From positions 124,001 to 188,000 of the forward strand of contig JAYKKR010000003.1 of assembly GCA_036971615.1 (NCBI GenBank): DNA of 64,000 nucleotides, written 5' to 3'. The notes under the pieces are model-generated. The model saw nothing but the letters and a program-made list of their open reading frames with translations. It was not told where the DNA came from and searched no databases. This DNA comes from Amyloporia xantha. Its lineage: Eukaryota > Basidiomycota > Agaricomycetes > Polyporales > Adustoporiaceae. The stretch's first letter is position 1. Every line of letters begins with the position of its first letter. The position numbers were made by a program, and so were the translations under genes. This document shows positions 11,446 to 21,287 of the stretch, piece after piece.

Positions 11446-13183
11446 CGCCGCCCCGTCCTTGCCCCTGTCTTCTTCACTTCTTCGAACCGTACTTCCTTCT
11501 TCTTCGCCCGCGCCAACTCTGCTTGGAGAACCCGGACCCTTTCCGACGGATCTTCCTCATCCGACGAACCTTCGTCCCTCGTCTCCACCATGTTCACGCC
11601 CTCGTATATCTGGAAAAGGTTCGCGGCCAAGTGCGGAGGGGCCTGTCGCTCGTTCCCCGCGACTCGTACCAGTTGCCCAGGGTTCTGGGCGTGCCACGAG
11701 TCCACTCGGTCCTTCATGTACTCTCCAGGCAGGCCGCGCGGAACGAACATGCTGTTCGGGAGCCGTACCTTCCCAGTCTCGTCCCGGTAGATCTTCCGGT
11801 CAAGGATATACTGGAGGATAATCCCGCAGTTCCGCATGAAGTGCTCCGGGTCCCCACAGAAGTTGCACAGGAAGTTGCCCGGCGCTCCTCCCGCTCCTTG
11901 CACGACCCCTCCCCCGGTCCGCGGCGCCCCTCCCGCTCCTCCGCTGCGTCCCGCCAAGAACGCCTGCATCATCTGTATCGTCTGGTTGAAGAGCGCCAAG
12001 TCCACGCCCTCCGTCTTTACCACCGCGGTCGCTGCTGGAGGCGCTGTCGTCCCGCTCGTCCCTGCTGTGTCTCTTCCGCCCCCTCCCACGGCTCCTCCTC
12101 CTACTCCCGGGAGGCACTTCTGCGCCACCTTGTGCATTACGTCCATCCCCCACGGGTCGTCCGGGTCGTGGTCGGGCTCTGCGATCTCCGCCCTCCGGGT
12201 AATCGTCCGCAGTTCTTCCTCCCCAAACCCGCGCATGTACACTTCGTCCCTGTGCCGCGCCGCTATCTTGCTCTTCGATATCAGGAAGGCTGCGACCGGG
12301 GAATACTCTCGATAATATGCGGCCTCCTCCCCCCTCGTCCGCACCCCCTTGTCTCGCGCCGACTGTGCTATGCGATCGAGGTCTGCCGCGGTGTACCTCT
12401 TGTCTCCGTCCGCTCCCGGGTACAAGGCCTTCACCCTCGCTTAAACACCAGATACACCCGCCCAGTGGCCCCATCCGCCGTCTTCCATAGTTCCTCTTGT
12501 TCCACCGTCAGGTACTTCAGCGCGTACCGTATCTTCTCTTCTTCCGTTGTAATCCCTGCTGCTGCTGCACTGGGTCCTCTAGATCCTCGAAATATCGCAG
12601 TAGATTGCGCGGTTCCCCGTCGAAGGTCGGCGCCGTCTTCGCTCCTCGCACGGGCATGGATGAAGTAGGCATGGCACGCGCGGGTACTGTAGCACTCGTC
12701 GATTGGGTAGGTGCGGGACGGGCGAGCTTCGCTCGTGATGGAGGAAGTGGTATGCTCGCGGGATCTACGTATGTCGACAGGATGGTAGGCTCGACGACCT
12801 CGCGTTTGACTTGTACTGAGGGTGGTGCCGAAATCGTTCGTCGGCGTGGGCGTTCGGGAGGAACGGGAGATGAGCGGGTTGACGGGGTCACGGAAGATTC
12901 GGTGATTGATGAGATTGTGGATGTTTCCTCGGTACTCCTTCCTTCCGCCGGTGGCTCGTGGTTTACTGGGGAATGGAGCGGAGGCGAAGGGTGTTCGAGG
13001 ATACGGAGCGCGTGTTGCTTTGTGACCGGAAGGGAGGGATTCTGACGTCGAAAGGGTTATCCGAGTCCGAGTCGTCGAACGCGGCCGGTCGGAGGGGAAA
13101 GTGAGGAAGGTCGAGATCTGGTCGGGGGAGATAGGACTGTTCTGGGCTAAGAGAAGTTCTTGCTGTAGAGTACGGTCCGGCAC
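11250..13183 (-). pseudogene. Gypsy Gag with CCHC zinc knuckle
   Basis: The Gag frame starts at 13183 (MPDRTLQQ) with a Ser/Pro/Arg-rich N-terminus. It moves to another frame by 12891, which reads TAPTFDGEPRNLLRYFEDLE, the usual start of the Gypsy capsid domain. It returns at a CAG/GCA repeat near 12560 (TTEEEKIRYALKYLT) and shifts again near 12431 into a frame open to 11250. That last frame carries CNFCGDPEHFMRNC, a perfect CX2CX4HX4C nucleic-acid-binding knuckle at about 11870-11830, and an acidic/basic tail. It is broken in at least three places. Confidence 0.85.
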
Positions 13184-13775
13184 GGCGATGGTGCTTGCGA
13201 ACGAAGTCTTCGAACTATAAGATTCCCCCTCGCGGTGGGCTCCACTTGTAAGGCTTGGTGCTCCTCCCGCTGTGCGATAAGCACACCTGGAAGGAACAGA
13301 TCAAAGAGTCGAAGGGGAAGGGGAGTGAAGACGTTCGCAGCGTCTGGCACGGAGGATGAGCAAGAGAGAAAAGAATTGATTGAGCTAGAGACTCGTAGGT
13401 ATATGGGGGCGCTCTATGTGTGCTATCCCAGTCAAGTCGCAGTCGCAGTCCTAAGTACGCAGTAGATATCCCGAATCGCAGTAAAATGGGTCAAGCCGCT
13501 TGCTCGCCCTCTCGTAGAAGTAAACGCAGTGTAGCTCCGCTGAGCAAGAAAACCCGGTCGCGTGAAAGTCAAAATCCCAGTCGCAGCTCGTACCAGATGG
13601 TAGATGCCCCTTCCGCCTCGTCCCCCTTCCTCATATATACCTTGTCCCGCGTGCGCTGCCACGTCACTCTCCCTCCCGCTTCCTCCCGCTACCTCCCGCT
13701 ACCTCCCCTCCGACTCTTCCCCTGACTTACTTATCCTCCTTCCGCGCGCTCTTCCCTCCCTTCGCCTCATTCGCC
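13184..13775. other. Spacer between Gypsy gag and the 13776 accessory gene
   Basis: No coding signal was accepted here. A Gypsy 5' LTR would be expected in this stretch, but no matching copy was found beyond the other end of the element. A TATA-like CATATATACC lies at about 13632-13641. A 10-bp tandem (CCTCCCGCTA-like, four copies) runs at 13671-13710. The pyrimidine-rich sequence up to 13775 probably serves the plus-strand gene at 13776. Confidence 0.4.
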
Positions 13776-14575
13776 ATGTCTGAGCCTGCTGAACCCACCG
13801 ACCCCATCGGTTCCCTCCATGTCCGCCGCTACCTCCTCCTCGTAGACGTGCTTCGCGCTGAGTGCGTTGTTGAGCCTTCATTCCGCCCTTCCGATCCGGC
13901 TGCTTGGCTTGCCTGGGCGCACGGAGTGCGCTGGCTGCTGGTTTGTCCACCTTCTCTTTTACTTCTCTTTCCTTCCCCTCACGTCCCGTCCCGCAGCGCC
14001 TTGCCTATGAAGCTCGAGCCCAAGCCATAGCCGCAGGGAACCTCACGCTCCCTCCGCTCACTGCCTTCGTCACCCTCCGCGAGCTCGTCCACTACATCGA
14101 CTCGATCTTCCGCTCCTCCCTGAGCCATCGTGGTGCAGTCCCCTATCCTGGGATCGCCTGGAGCCCCGACGAGGTTCGTTCCAATGCGCAGCGGGACGAA
14201 GCTGGTACTCCGCCTCCCCTCCCGTTGTACACGGAAGAGGCCTTCTGGACCCCTCCCCGCATCGCCGAGGAACGTACCGATGAAGCTTTAGAACGGCTCG
14301 AACTTGTCGCCCGCCAGTTCTCGGACACTTTGGACCGTATGCGTCCCTATCCGCGGGCGTTCGAAGACCTAGAGCACTCGATCCGTGTTGCCGCTCATGC
14401 TCTGGGAGGGAGGGGAGGACGTCGGGAGGGAGGTCCCTCGCGGGCCCGTACCCCTGCGGAGGAGGATTTCCGTTACCACCGGGAGACTATTTATCGTCCC
14501 CCGCGCCACCGTTCGTTCTCTGACGTCGGCGGGGAAGGGCCCGACGCTCCCATCGACTTGTCGACCGTAGATTAG
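13776..14575 (+). CDS. Accessory protein flanking the Gypsy element on its gag side, antisense to it
   Basis: The exons are 13776-13940 (55 codons) and 13997-14575 (192 codons plus stop), with a 56-bp phase-0 intron (GTTTGT..CCGCAG); the product is 247 aa. The N-terminal module ends FRPSDPAAWLAWAHGVRWLL at the intron. Exon 2 is mainly helical (LERLELVARQFSDTLDRM), then Gly/Arg-rich and ends DAPIDLSTVD. No known domain. It shares the SDPAA..AW.H.V motif and a phase-0 intron a few residues later with the gene at 6250. It reads away from the element, uses C-rich codons and is intact, in contrast to the decayed element next to it. Its stop codon lies inside a 150-bp tandem duplication. Confidence 0.65.
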
Positions 14576-14860
14576 TGTTCCGTCCTGTAGTCGTTCCGTT
14601 CGAATGCCATGCTTGCTTCCGCTGAGCTCCTTTGTCCCGCGTGATCGCATCTCCTCCGTTCCGCTGTCTCGTCCTGCCCTACCGTCCGTTCATAGGGTAG
14701 CGCGTACCCATCGACCGTAGATTAGCGTTCCGTCCTGTAGTCGTTCCGTTCGAATGCCATGCTTGCTTCCGCCGAGCTCCTTTGTCCCGCGTGATCGCAT
14801 CTCCTCCGTTCCGCTGTCTCGTCCTGCCCTACCGTCCGTTCATAGGGTAGCGCGTACCCA
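14561..14860. repeat. 150-bp tandem duplication
   Basis: Copy 1 is 14561-14710 and copy 2 is 14711-14860. Both begin TCGACCGTAGATTAG and end GGGTAGCGCGTACCCA. Only two differences were seen (GTG/GCG near 14576/14726 and GCTGAG/GCCGAG near 14620/14770). Copy 1 includes the last codons and stop of the accessory gene; copy 2 touches the truncated KDZ fragment. The near identity implies a recent event. Confidence 0.95.
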
Positions 14861-14864
14861 TTCC

Positions 14865-15542
14865 TTACACCGTCGAGCGGCGCAAGTACGTGAAATAATC
14901 ATGTGCGCTGAGCTGGGACTGAAGGGACAGGAGGTGAAACGTCCGCAGCATGTTGATGCTGAATGCGGTCCGCGGAATGTCCCAAGATCCTGGCCACAGC
15001 CCATACTTGATCAGCTGAATCGGCTCGGCCTCTTGGTCGATCCGCCGTCCGGCCCCCGAGCATGCACAGAAACGCAGGCCGATCGAATCGACACCGTGCT
15101 CGTGGACGATCGTGACCATGCGCGGCGTGCTCAACGCAACAGGACATTTTTTACCATGATGGCCTAAATTGATGACCAGCCCCAGACAGCCTAGAGTGCG
15201 TTTCACCCAGAAGCCTCTGGGCTCATCCCACTCCTCCACGCGATGAAAAGGGTTCTGCGAGTGAGCCGTGATGACACATCCGAGGCATAGGGCGACAGGA
15301 TGCAAGCAGTCCTGGCAGCGAAAACGGGCAGCATGTACTACCCCGTGCTGTGCACAGTGGACACAGTGGCTGGCTGAGGTGTCTCGCGCCTCACACCATA
15401 GAAGTGCGTCAACCGCACCGATCGCCCAGTGGTCCAGGAATTGCGCCATTCGAACTGACGGGGGCTGTGGCATCGGTGATAGGCGCCAAGCCCCTCTGGG
15501 CCCCGATACAGCTCTTTTCGGCAATCGCATCCCGCACGGCAC
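14865..15542 (-). pseudogene. Truncated KDZ transposase fragment (CxC2-type cysteine cluster)
   Basis: The minus-strand frame carries CVHC, then FRCQDCLHPVALCLGCV, the pair ITAHSQNPFHRVEEWDE and LVINLGHHGKKCP. This series of C/H pairs is the CxC2-like cluster found in front of KDZ transposase catalytic domains. The following segment (FSINMLRTFHLLSLQSQLSA, DYFTYLRR) is the usual link to the catalytic core, but coding stops at about 14865 and the RNase H-like core is absent. The same block order is seen in the intact copy at 31816-32397, although the two differ strongly in sequence and GC content. The loss point abuts the 150-bp tandem duplication. Confidence 0.8.
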
Positions 15543-16500
15543 TTCGGCCCAACGCTCAAAGCCTTCGATTTCGTCTTCGACGTCCTTCGATGCTACGCAC
15601 GTGACCCCCGACGCTCAGTACCCTTCGACACTCTTCGATGTCTTCGACCGTTTGCTACGCTTGCTCGAAGCTCGGCGCGGTCGTTCCGAGGCCTCGCTCT
15701 TAGATCCAGGACCATCTTCCGCATTCAGCGAACAATAGAGCCCCTCGACGCCGCTCGTCCATCGCGTGCATCACTTCGTGCCACACCGACGCATCTGGTC
15801 TTTCCCGATTAGGTATTGAGCCTCGCAGCGTGCCTTCGAAGCCGGATATCGGTCCGAGGTGTATCGTATGTTCCTCTTCATTTCCGCATTCGGCATGACG
15901 TCACTCTACCGATGGTCTCGATACGTGCCACTCGGTGAGGCAGGCTCGTGTAGGACAATGCAAAGCCACTCGTACTAGTGTGCCACTCTCGATAGTCGTA
16001 GCGTTCCCTTTCGTAGTATAAAACATGTTGTATTTCTCTCTCAAATGCAAGTTCCTTTTCCCCCTCGAGTTCAGAGCTCATAAGTCGAGTTCGCCCTGCG
16101 TCTAAGTCTTCTACTGCGTCACTTCGTTCTTCGCTGCGTAACCTCGAAACCTCGTCTACTGCGTCTACTCGTCGAAAACGTCTCGTCGAACCTGTGATCC
16201 TACGATCGCCTTCGACTATTGTCGAAGAACTGCGTTACCCCTCGAACCGCGTTACAGCTAAGTCCTCCCCCTCGAAGCGTTTCTATTCCTTCTACGTTAC
16301 ATCGAAGAGCTCTATCGAGCTTCGATTGTCTCTACCGAGGCCCGCTAACTACCCACAGCCCTCGAGTAGCTTCGATGACGTGTCGAGCTACGTCGTAAGT
16401 TTCCCTAGCGTTCGTAACCTCTTCGAAGGTGTTTCTCGCGTTCACTCGAACCGCGGGACACCTTGCTGCTAACTCCCCTCCACTAAGACTATAATCCGTC
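15543..16500. other. TCGA-rich tract without supported genes
   Basis: About 28 TCGA tetranucleotides were counted by eye between 15560 and 16456, against three or four expected by chance. They often appear as TTCGA, TCGAA or CTCGA. No coding frame on either strand keeps a protein-like composition. The left end may hold the lost N-terminal part of the truncated KDZ gene. Confidence 0.5.
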
Positions 16501-16526
16501 TCTCTAGTCCCTTTAGGTCGCACCCA

Positions 16527-16544
16527 GGTTAGGGGTTAGGGTTT
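16527..16544. repeat. Short telomere-like motif (TTAGGGG TTAGGG)
   Basis: Two adjacent units, TTAGGGG and TTAGGG, follow directly after the TCGA-rich tract. Fungal telomeres are usually TTAGGG arrays; two units are too few to call an interstitial telomere. Confidence 0.35.
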
Positions 16545-16555
16545 CGTAGGTCGTA

Positions 16556-17060
16556 TCATCGGGTTGTCAGCATGAGCATGGGGCTGCGGGGAGAACGGGC
16601 ACGTACGACTGTATTGTTCACGCGTGCCTTTTTCACAGCGCCGCCCTGGGCCCGTGTGTCGCCGTCCTCTATGGGCGGGCCAGGTGGCTCCTGACGCCCG
16701 CACTCCCCATGCATGGGGGCGAAATCCTCCTGATGCTGCCGGAGCTGACTTCTCTCCGGAGGGGCTTCCTGCCGCCTGTTCTGACCCGCTGGCACAGGTG
16801 CTGGCGACACCTGAGCCTGGCCTGAGCCCACTCGCTTGATGCTGGCAAAGGGGTCCATCTTCACATGGAAACGTGGGCCCTGCGCTGCGCGCAGCGAGTC
16901 TTGGAACACGCGTGCATGCCCGAATCGCACGCCGCTTGCTGATGAGGATTTCGAGGGGGATGGTGGATGCCGATTCATGAAGTTAGGCCTGCTCGAGCCC
17001 GCCTGATGCAAATTGTCGGGGGTCACGTGCGTGCCGTCGCATTCAACAGGGGACATTATT
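16556..17060 (-). CDS. Possible terminal exon of an unidentified gene
   Basis: The minus-strand frame from about 17060 (MSPVECDGTHVTPDNLHQ) to the stop at 16556 has plausible disordered-protein composition, with RVFQDSLRAAQGPRFHVKMD and DPFASIKRVGSGQ followed by Pro/Gln-rich sequence and a basic end. The upstream part of the same open frame (to 17302) looks like non-coding Pro/Arg-rich filler, so a splice acceptor near 17100 is likely. No domain is recognised. It could be the 5' part of the truncated KDZ gene or an independent gene. Confidence 0.25.
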
Positions 17061-17302
17061 GGCTCCCCTGAATTCGTGAGGGCCAGTTCATCCACTGCGA
17101 GGCATGCTCGCCAGGCGACCGCTCTGTGATGCAGGCATGCTGCAGGGAGAGGCGTGCGCGTGCGCGCCGAGGCGCAGCGTGGTGGCCGGCGGCGATGAAC
17201 AGATTTGGCACCAGGGCGGGCCGGCGCGACGGGAAGGCCTTGTGGGCGGTGGTGTGGGAGGTCCGTCCAACTCCATGTGCACGCATAAAGACCCATGGGC
17301 AT

Positions 17303-20300
17303 GCATGGTGTTTATATAATTGGTCTGCTGAAACATGAGTGCGGCACCGTGGGACTTAACATGGACGTAGCGGACTTTCATGAACGTTCGCCATGCGTCT
17401 TGGGAACTCGGCAGGGCGGCTGAGGCAGCGCGGGGGTGCCTGTGAGGGATGCGTCCAATGGAAGACATTCAGAGTCGTGTTGAGCCCTGGAAGAGTGCGG
17501 CGCCTACCTGGGTCTCGCGGGGTGCATACTGTCATGCTCCGAGGCTGCTGTCGTTCACCGATGGCGCCCCTCGCTCGGGAGGGGCTACGAGCACTTCAGG
17601 GGTTCAGATGGGAGTTAGGTATGGTGCGAGTGCTCCGGGACCCTCGTCGGTAATCGCCAAGGAGCTCGAACACGAGCGCAGGCTCGACTCTCGGTGATGT
17701 TAGTGTACTCGCCACAACATTGCGGGCAGCACTGCAAGAACACACTCGCTGACACGGGGAGCGGTGCGAGTAGTACCAGCTGCGTGATCCGGGACACAGG
17801 CAGGCCAGACATGTCGCCCCCATGGGCACGGGACATGTTGCGAATGCCCCAGATCACGCGGGCGTAACCATTTGCTTCCGCGCACGCGCAGCCTGAGCTG
17901 ACATGCAGCCTCTCAACGGTGACGTTAATCGCGACAGTACGGAGCCATGCTAGTACTCCTCTCTCGCTCATCATTCCTACAGTTCCTGCTTGCAGATTGT
18001 GTTCCTCTCGCCCTGCGTTTCTGTTACCCCCGAGCGGCGCTCCGAACCCATGCGCACGGGTTGCCCTCCACGAGCGTGCCGCAATCGATCTCTGTCCTAG
18101 AGCCTTCCAACTGCACCGCGAGAAGAGGCTTCCATGGAGCACGCGTTCACAGGTGCCAGCACATGCGCGGTACCCGTGCTTGCTCACCGGTGCGCACGCG
18201 CGCCGCCCTCGTCGTATCTGTCGAATTAACACGCATCTTACCCCGCGTATGACGACCCGTGACGCCGAGACGTGGCAGCCCAGGAGGAGTTTGCCTCTTG
18301 CAGCACGACCGCTGGTTTTCTCAAGCAGACTCCAAGCGGGGCTCTCATCCAGATCGACCCCGCGCCGCCACCCTTGAACTTTAGGTCTGTGGGCCAAACA
18401 TAGCGGCCCTCAGGCGCACACATCCATCGGGGTGTCAAGCCGAGGTGGGCAACCAATCGACGTGCACACATCCCACTGTAAACTGATGCTTGACGCCTTC
18501 AAAGATACGTACAAGAGGGCGTGCATGCACGCGCGCCCACAATGAAGATCCATACGCCCGCGTGCATCGTGATCCAACAGTGACGGGTCCGCAGCGTGTC
18601 CGCCGGCGTCCCGAGTGTGCCGTTGCCAGCAGGTATGTAGTACCTTCACAGACTCTCACTGACCATTGTATCTCTTTACATGGTGGGCCCGGGACTACAT
18701 ATTACTGTCCACGTCGCCCGTTCGATTACAGACGCGCCCGCACGCCGCAAGCCAGAGGCCTGCTCATGCGGGATCTCCCAAGCATAAACATCCTAGCTCA
18801 TCTCGCACGCAGGTGGCGCGGTCTGTGGGACGTCCAATACAGCGCATGGCCGACCCGCGATTCGGATGGGTGTTCGTCCATCTGTGATCCGCCGTGCACT
18901 GCTCGTGCATCACGCGGAATGTGCGGGAATGCAGGTAAGGCGCAATGCTCGTCAAGGCCCTCCGGTGGGCGACTACGCATGTGCACTGTGGAACGCCGGG
19001 AGATGTGCTCTGCAGAGGCTTCCCGAGTGGGGCAGCGCAGGGGACGCGAGAGCAGGATATCCAATAGTGCAGGTCTGCGTGTGTACAGTTCATGAGTGCT
19101 GCAGAATATACGAGTTCGAGTGAAGTGGACGCGCGGCCCGATCGAGAGGTCAGAGCGATGCACGCGCAGGTGGGGCCCCCAACGTGCCACCCATGCGCGC
19201 TATGGGTTTAAAGCGCGCAGGACCATGTCGGTGCGCGGCCTGATTCGACCGCGGGGGCCCCCGCCAATGGCGCGGACTGAGAGTCAGACCTGTAGCACAG
19301 ATGTCGTGATGCCGCGTCAGGAGTGCCCACAGCGAGTGCGAGGGTGGCTCACCATGGCTCTATGACCGGCCAGGCCTCGATGACACGGAAACAGTCTCGC
19401 GGCGCTGACAAGCCGCGAAGGGGCGACCCTTCGGGGAATAACGCCGACCCGGCGCTCACTGAGGGTGTGACGGGCGCACGCCAGAGGAGAAGCGATGGCG
19501 TCCTAGTACCCCAAGGCGTCGCCAGCAGTATCGAGCACGCCGAGCACCCCGCCTGTGACGTGGGGTTAACACGCATTGCGTTCAACGCCCCAGGTCACGC
19601 GCCGTGAGCAATTTGCTTCCGAGTGGTGGGCGCCTACACGTCCAGCGCATCGTCCCCTGCGGCTCTCGTAACCTGCGAGGCGCTCGCATCCCTCGCGCAA
19701 AATATGGGGCTGTGTAAGTGTCGTCGGTCTTAGATTGTTGTCATAGTAGCTAAAACACGTCCTAGGTACTGTCCTCTCCGATCACTGTTGTCCCTCCCCC
19801 AGTGCTGGCGCGGCAAAGCAGCGGAGGCCACCATGTCGTGCTATGCGCATGCCTCTGGTGCCCATCGTGCTTCAATCGCACCCGCATCCCAGTGAAGAAA
19901 TTTCCGTGGTCCAGCTACGAGTGTTGCGTGACACGTCGGACCCCGCTCAGGGCGCGCACGCGCCCTCGACACCGCCACCCCCGCCTCAAGGCCTCCTGAC
20001 CGGCACAATCCATCCTCAGGGTGCGAGCTGAGATGCGCACGCGTGACCCCGTTTTTGCCAGTCCCGCTGCCTGGCATATTCGGGTTGACCTAGGCTCGGC
20101 CCTATGCGCTGGCCCAACGGCAGGTACCATATGTTCTCTTCGGACGGGGACGCCAGAGGCCTTCCTCCATGAGCGTCCCACGAATGTCGGCCCAAGGATG
20201 CCTGAACAGCCCCATGTCAGCACATCCGGTCTCACCCATCAACCTTCCCGCTGACCTTGGCCAAGTCGCCTCGCCCTGTGTCTGCCAGTTGCCCGTCACA

Positions 20301-21287
20301 TCGTCCAACCCAACGCCCCTGGCTCCGTCACCTCGCCGCCGTCTCTCCAGCTTGCACGTGTTGTCATGTTCCCGCATGCAGTGAATAGTGTCGCTCGGGC
20401 TGCTTTGGTGAGCACGAGCACGCCCCTCGCTGCAGCGGAGGGCCCTACGCGAGCGGCATAAGTTGGACAGCACTGTAATGTCCGTATGCGCCCCATGGGC
20501 ACCGTCATCATGCCTGTGGTGCACCCTCGGGCAGGCTTCATGCTGCATGTCAGGACCGCCCTGCCCCCATCTGAATAAGTCGAAGGTCGAAATTGTCAGA
20601 CTTCTACCCTCCCACTAGCAGGAGGGATGAAATACGCACCGTGACGGTGACGACCCAATCCCTGCGGGCACAGGGTGTCACCCCTTTGTTCGTGGTTCGA
20701 TCCGCCCGTGGCTTGTCTTCCAGCGGAATTTCACCCCCACTAGGCTGGCCGGGTTCTTCGCATTGCAGTCACATCGTGGAGAGGAGGGAGCCTGCCATCA
20801 GCATCATAGGTGGTCCTCACTTGCGTCGCGCTCTCCGCCTTGGGCTCTGGCCAGTGTGGCACGTCTCACGTGCCTTCAAGGTTTCGTTTGACGGAATGTC
20901 ACCCTACCAGATGTCACCCTACAACATAGTGGCATTAATGATGACGTGGCTTCGAGCTCCCGTCGTCCCGGCTGGTGACTCAGAGCTCTTGGGTGATAGC
21001 CTGTACTGGAAGCCCCCTGCACATGCGCCTGCGCTGTTGCGTCCTCGCCCTGACCCCTCCGATGGACTGCAGGCCCCTATTCGGCTCGGGTCAAGCCGTT
21101 GGCGGCTGAGGCCAATTTTCTTCTTCCCCTGGCGGCGCGAGGGGTACCATTTACGCGTGAACTCATATGCGCGGCGAGGGCGGCGCACCATGCGTGCGGG
21201 GAGTCGGGGTCTCAGTGGCCATTGAACCACCCAAGACATCCCCCCCTCTTGCCCACGCATCGCCCGCGGTAGGCTCTTTCCCTTCCT
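17303..21287. other. GC-rich stretch with no supported gene
   Basis: Many short frames are open on both strands, as expected for GC-rich DNA, but none keeps a protein-like composition across splice-compatible exons. A small direct repeat (GATGTCACCCTAC-like, twice) is at about 20897-20922. Decayed transposon sequence is the likely content. Confidence 0.35.

Larger units (their letters stand above)
6996..13183 (-). mobile_element. Decayed Ty3/Gypsy-type LTR retrotransposon (internal region)
   Basis: Reading on the minus strand from 13183 to 6996 the order is gag with a CCHC knuckle, aspartic protease, reverse transcriptase, RNase H, integrase (HHCC, then DDE core, then a GPY/F-like tail). This order is diagnostic of Ty3/Gypsy. 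The coding sequence jumps frame many times: in gag near 12890, 12560 and 12431; at gag/protease near 11440; then near 10163, 9800-9840, 9380, 9000, 8560-8520 and 7450. Long terminal repeats could not be found by eye on either side, so only the internal region is given. The copy cannot make an intact polyprotein. Confidence 0.9.

Noticed and set aside
10735..12668. Long plus-strand open frames of 351 and 424 codons
   Set aside because: They lie exactly opposite Gypsy gag and protease, are rich in Arg/Pro/Ser/Leu without domain motifs, and are explained as GC-rich shadows of the minus-strand element.
14596..14612. GTTCGAATGCC, resembling a tRNA B box
   Set aside because: No A box, anticodon stem or acceptor stem at the right spacing; it is part of the 150-bp duplication.
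5900..14900. Long terminal repeats of the Gypsy element
   Set aside because: Searched by eye on both sides for matching direct repeats with TG..CA ends; none found, so LTRs are not annotated.
15268..15738. 156-codon plus-strand frame
   Set aside because: Opposite the KDZ CxC2 fragment; no independent protein character.
17615..19190. Several frames of 100-260 codons on both strands
   Set aside because: All are in GC-rich sequence with Arg/Ala/Pro-biased readings and no splice-compatible continuation.
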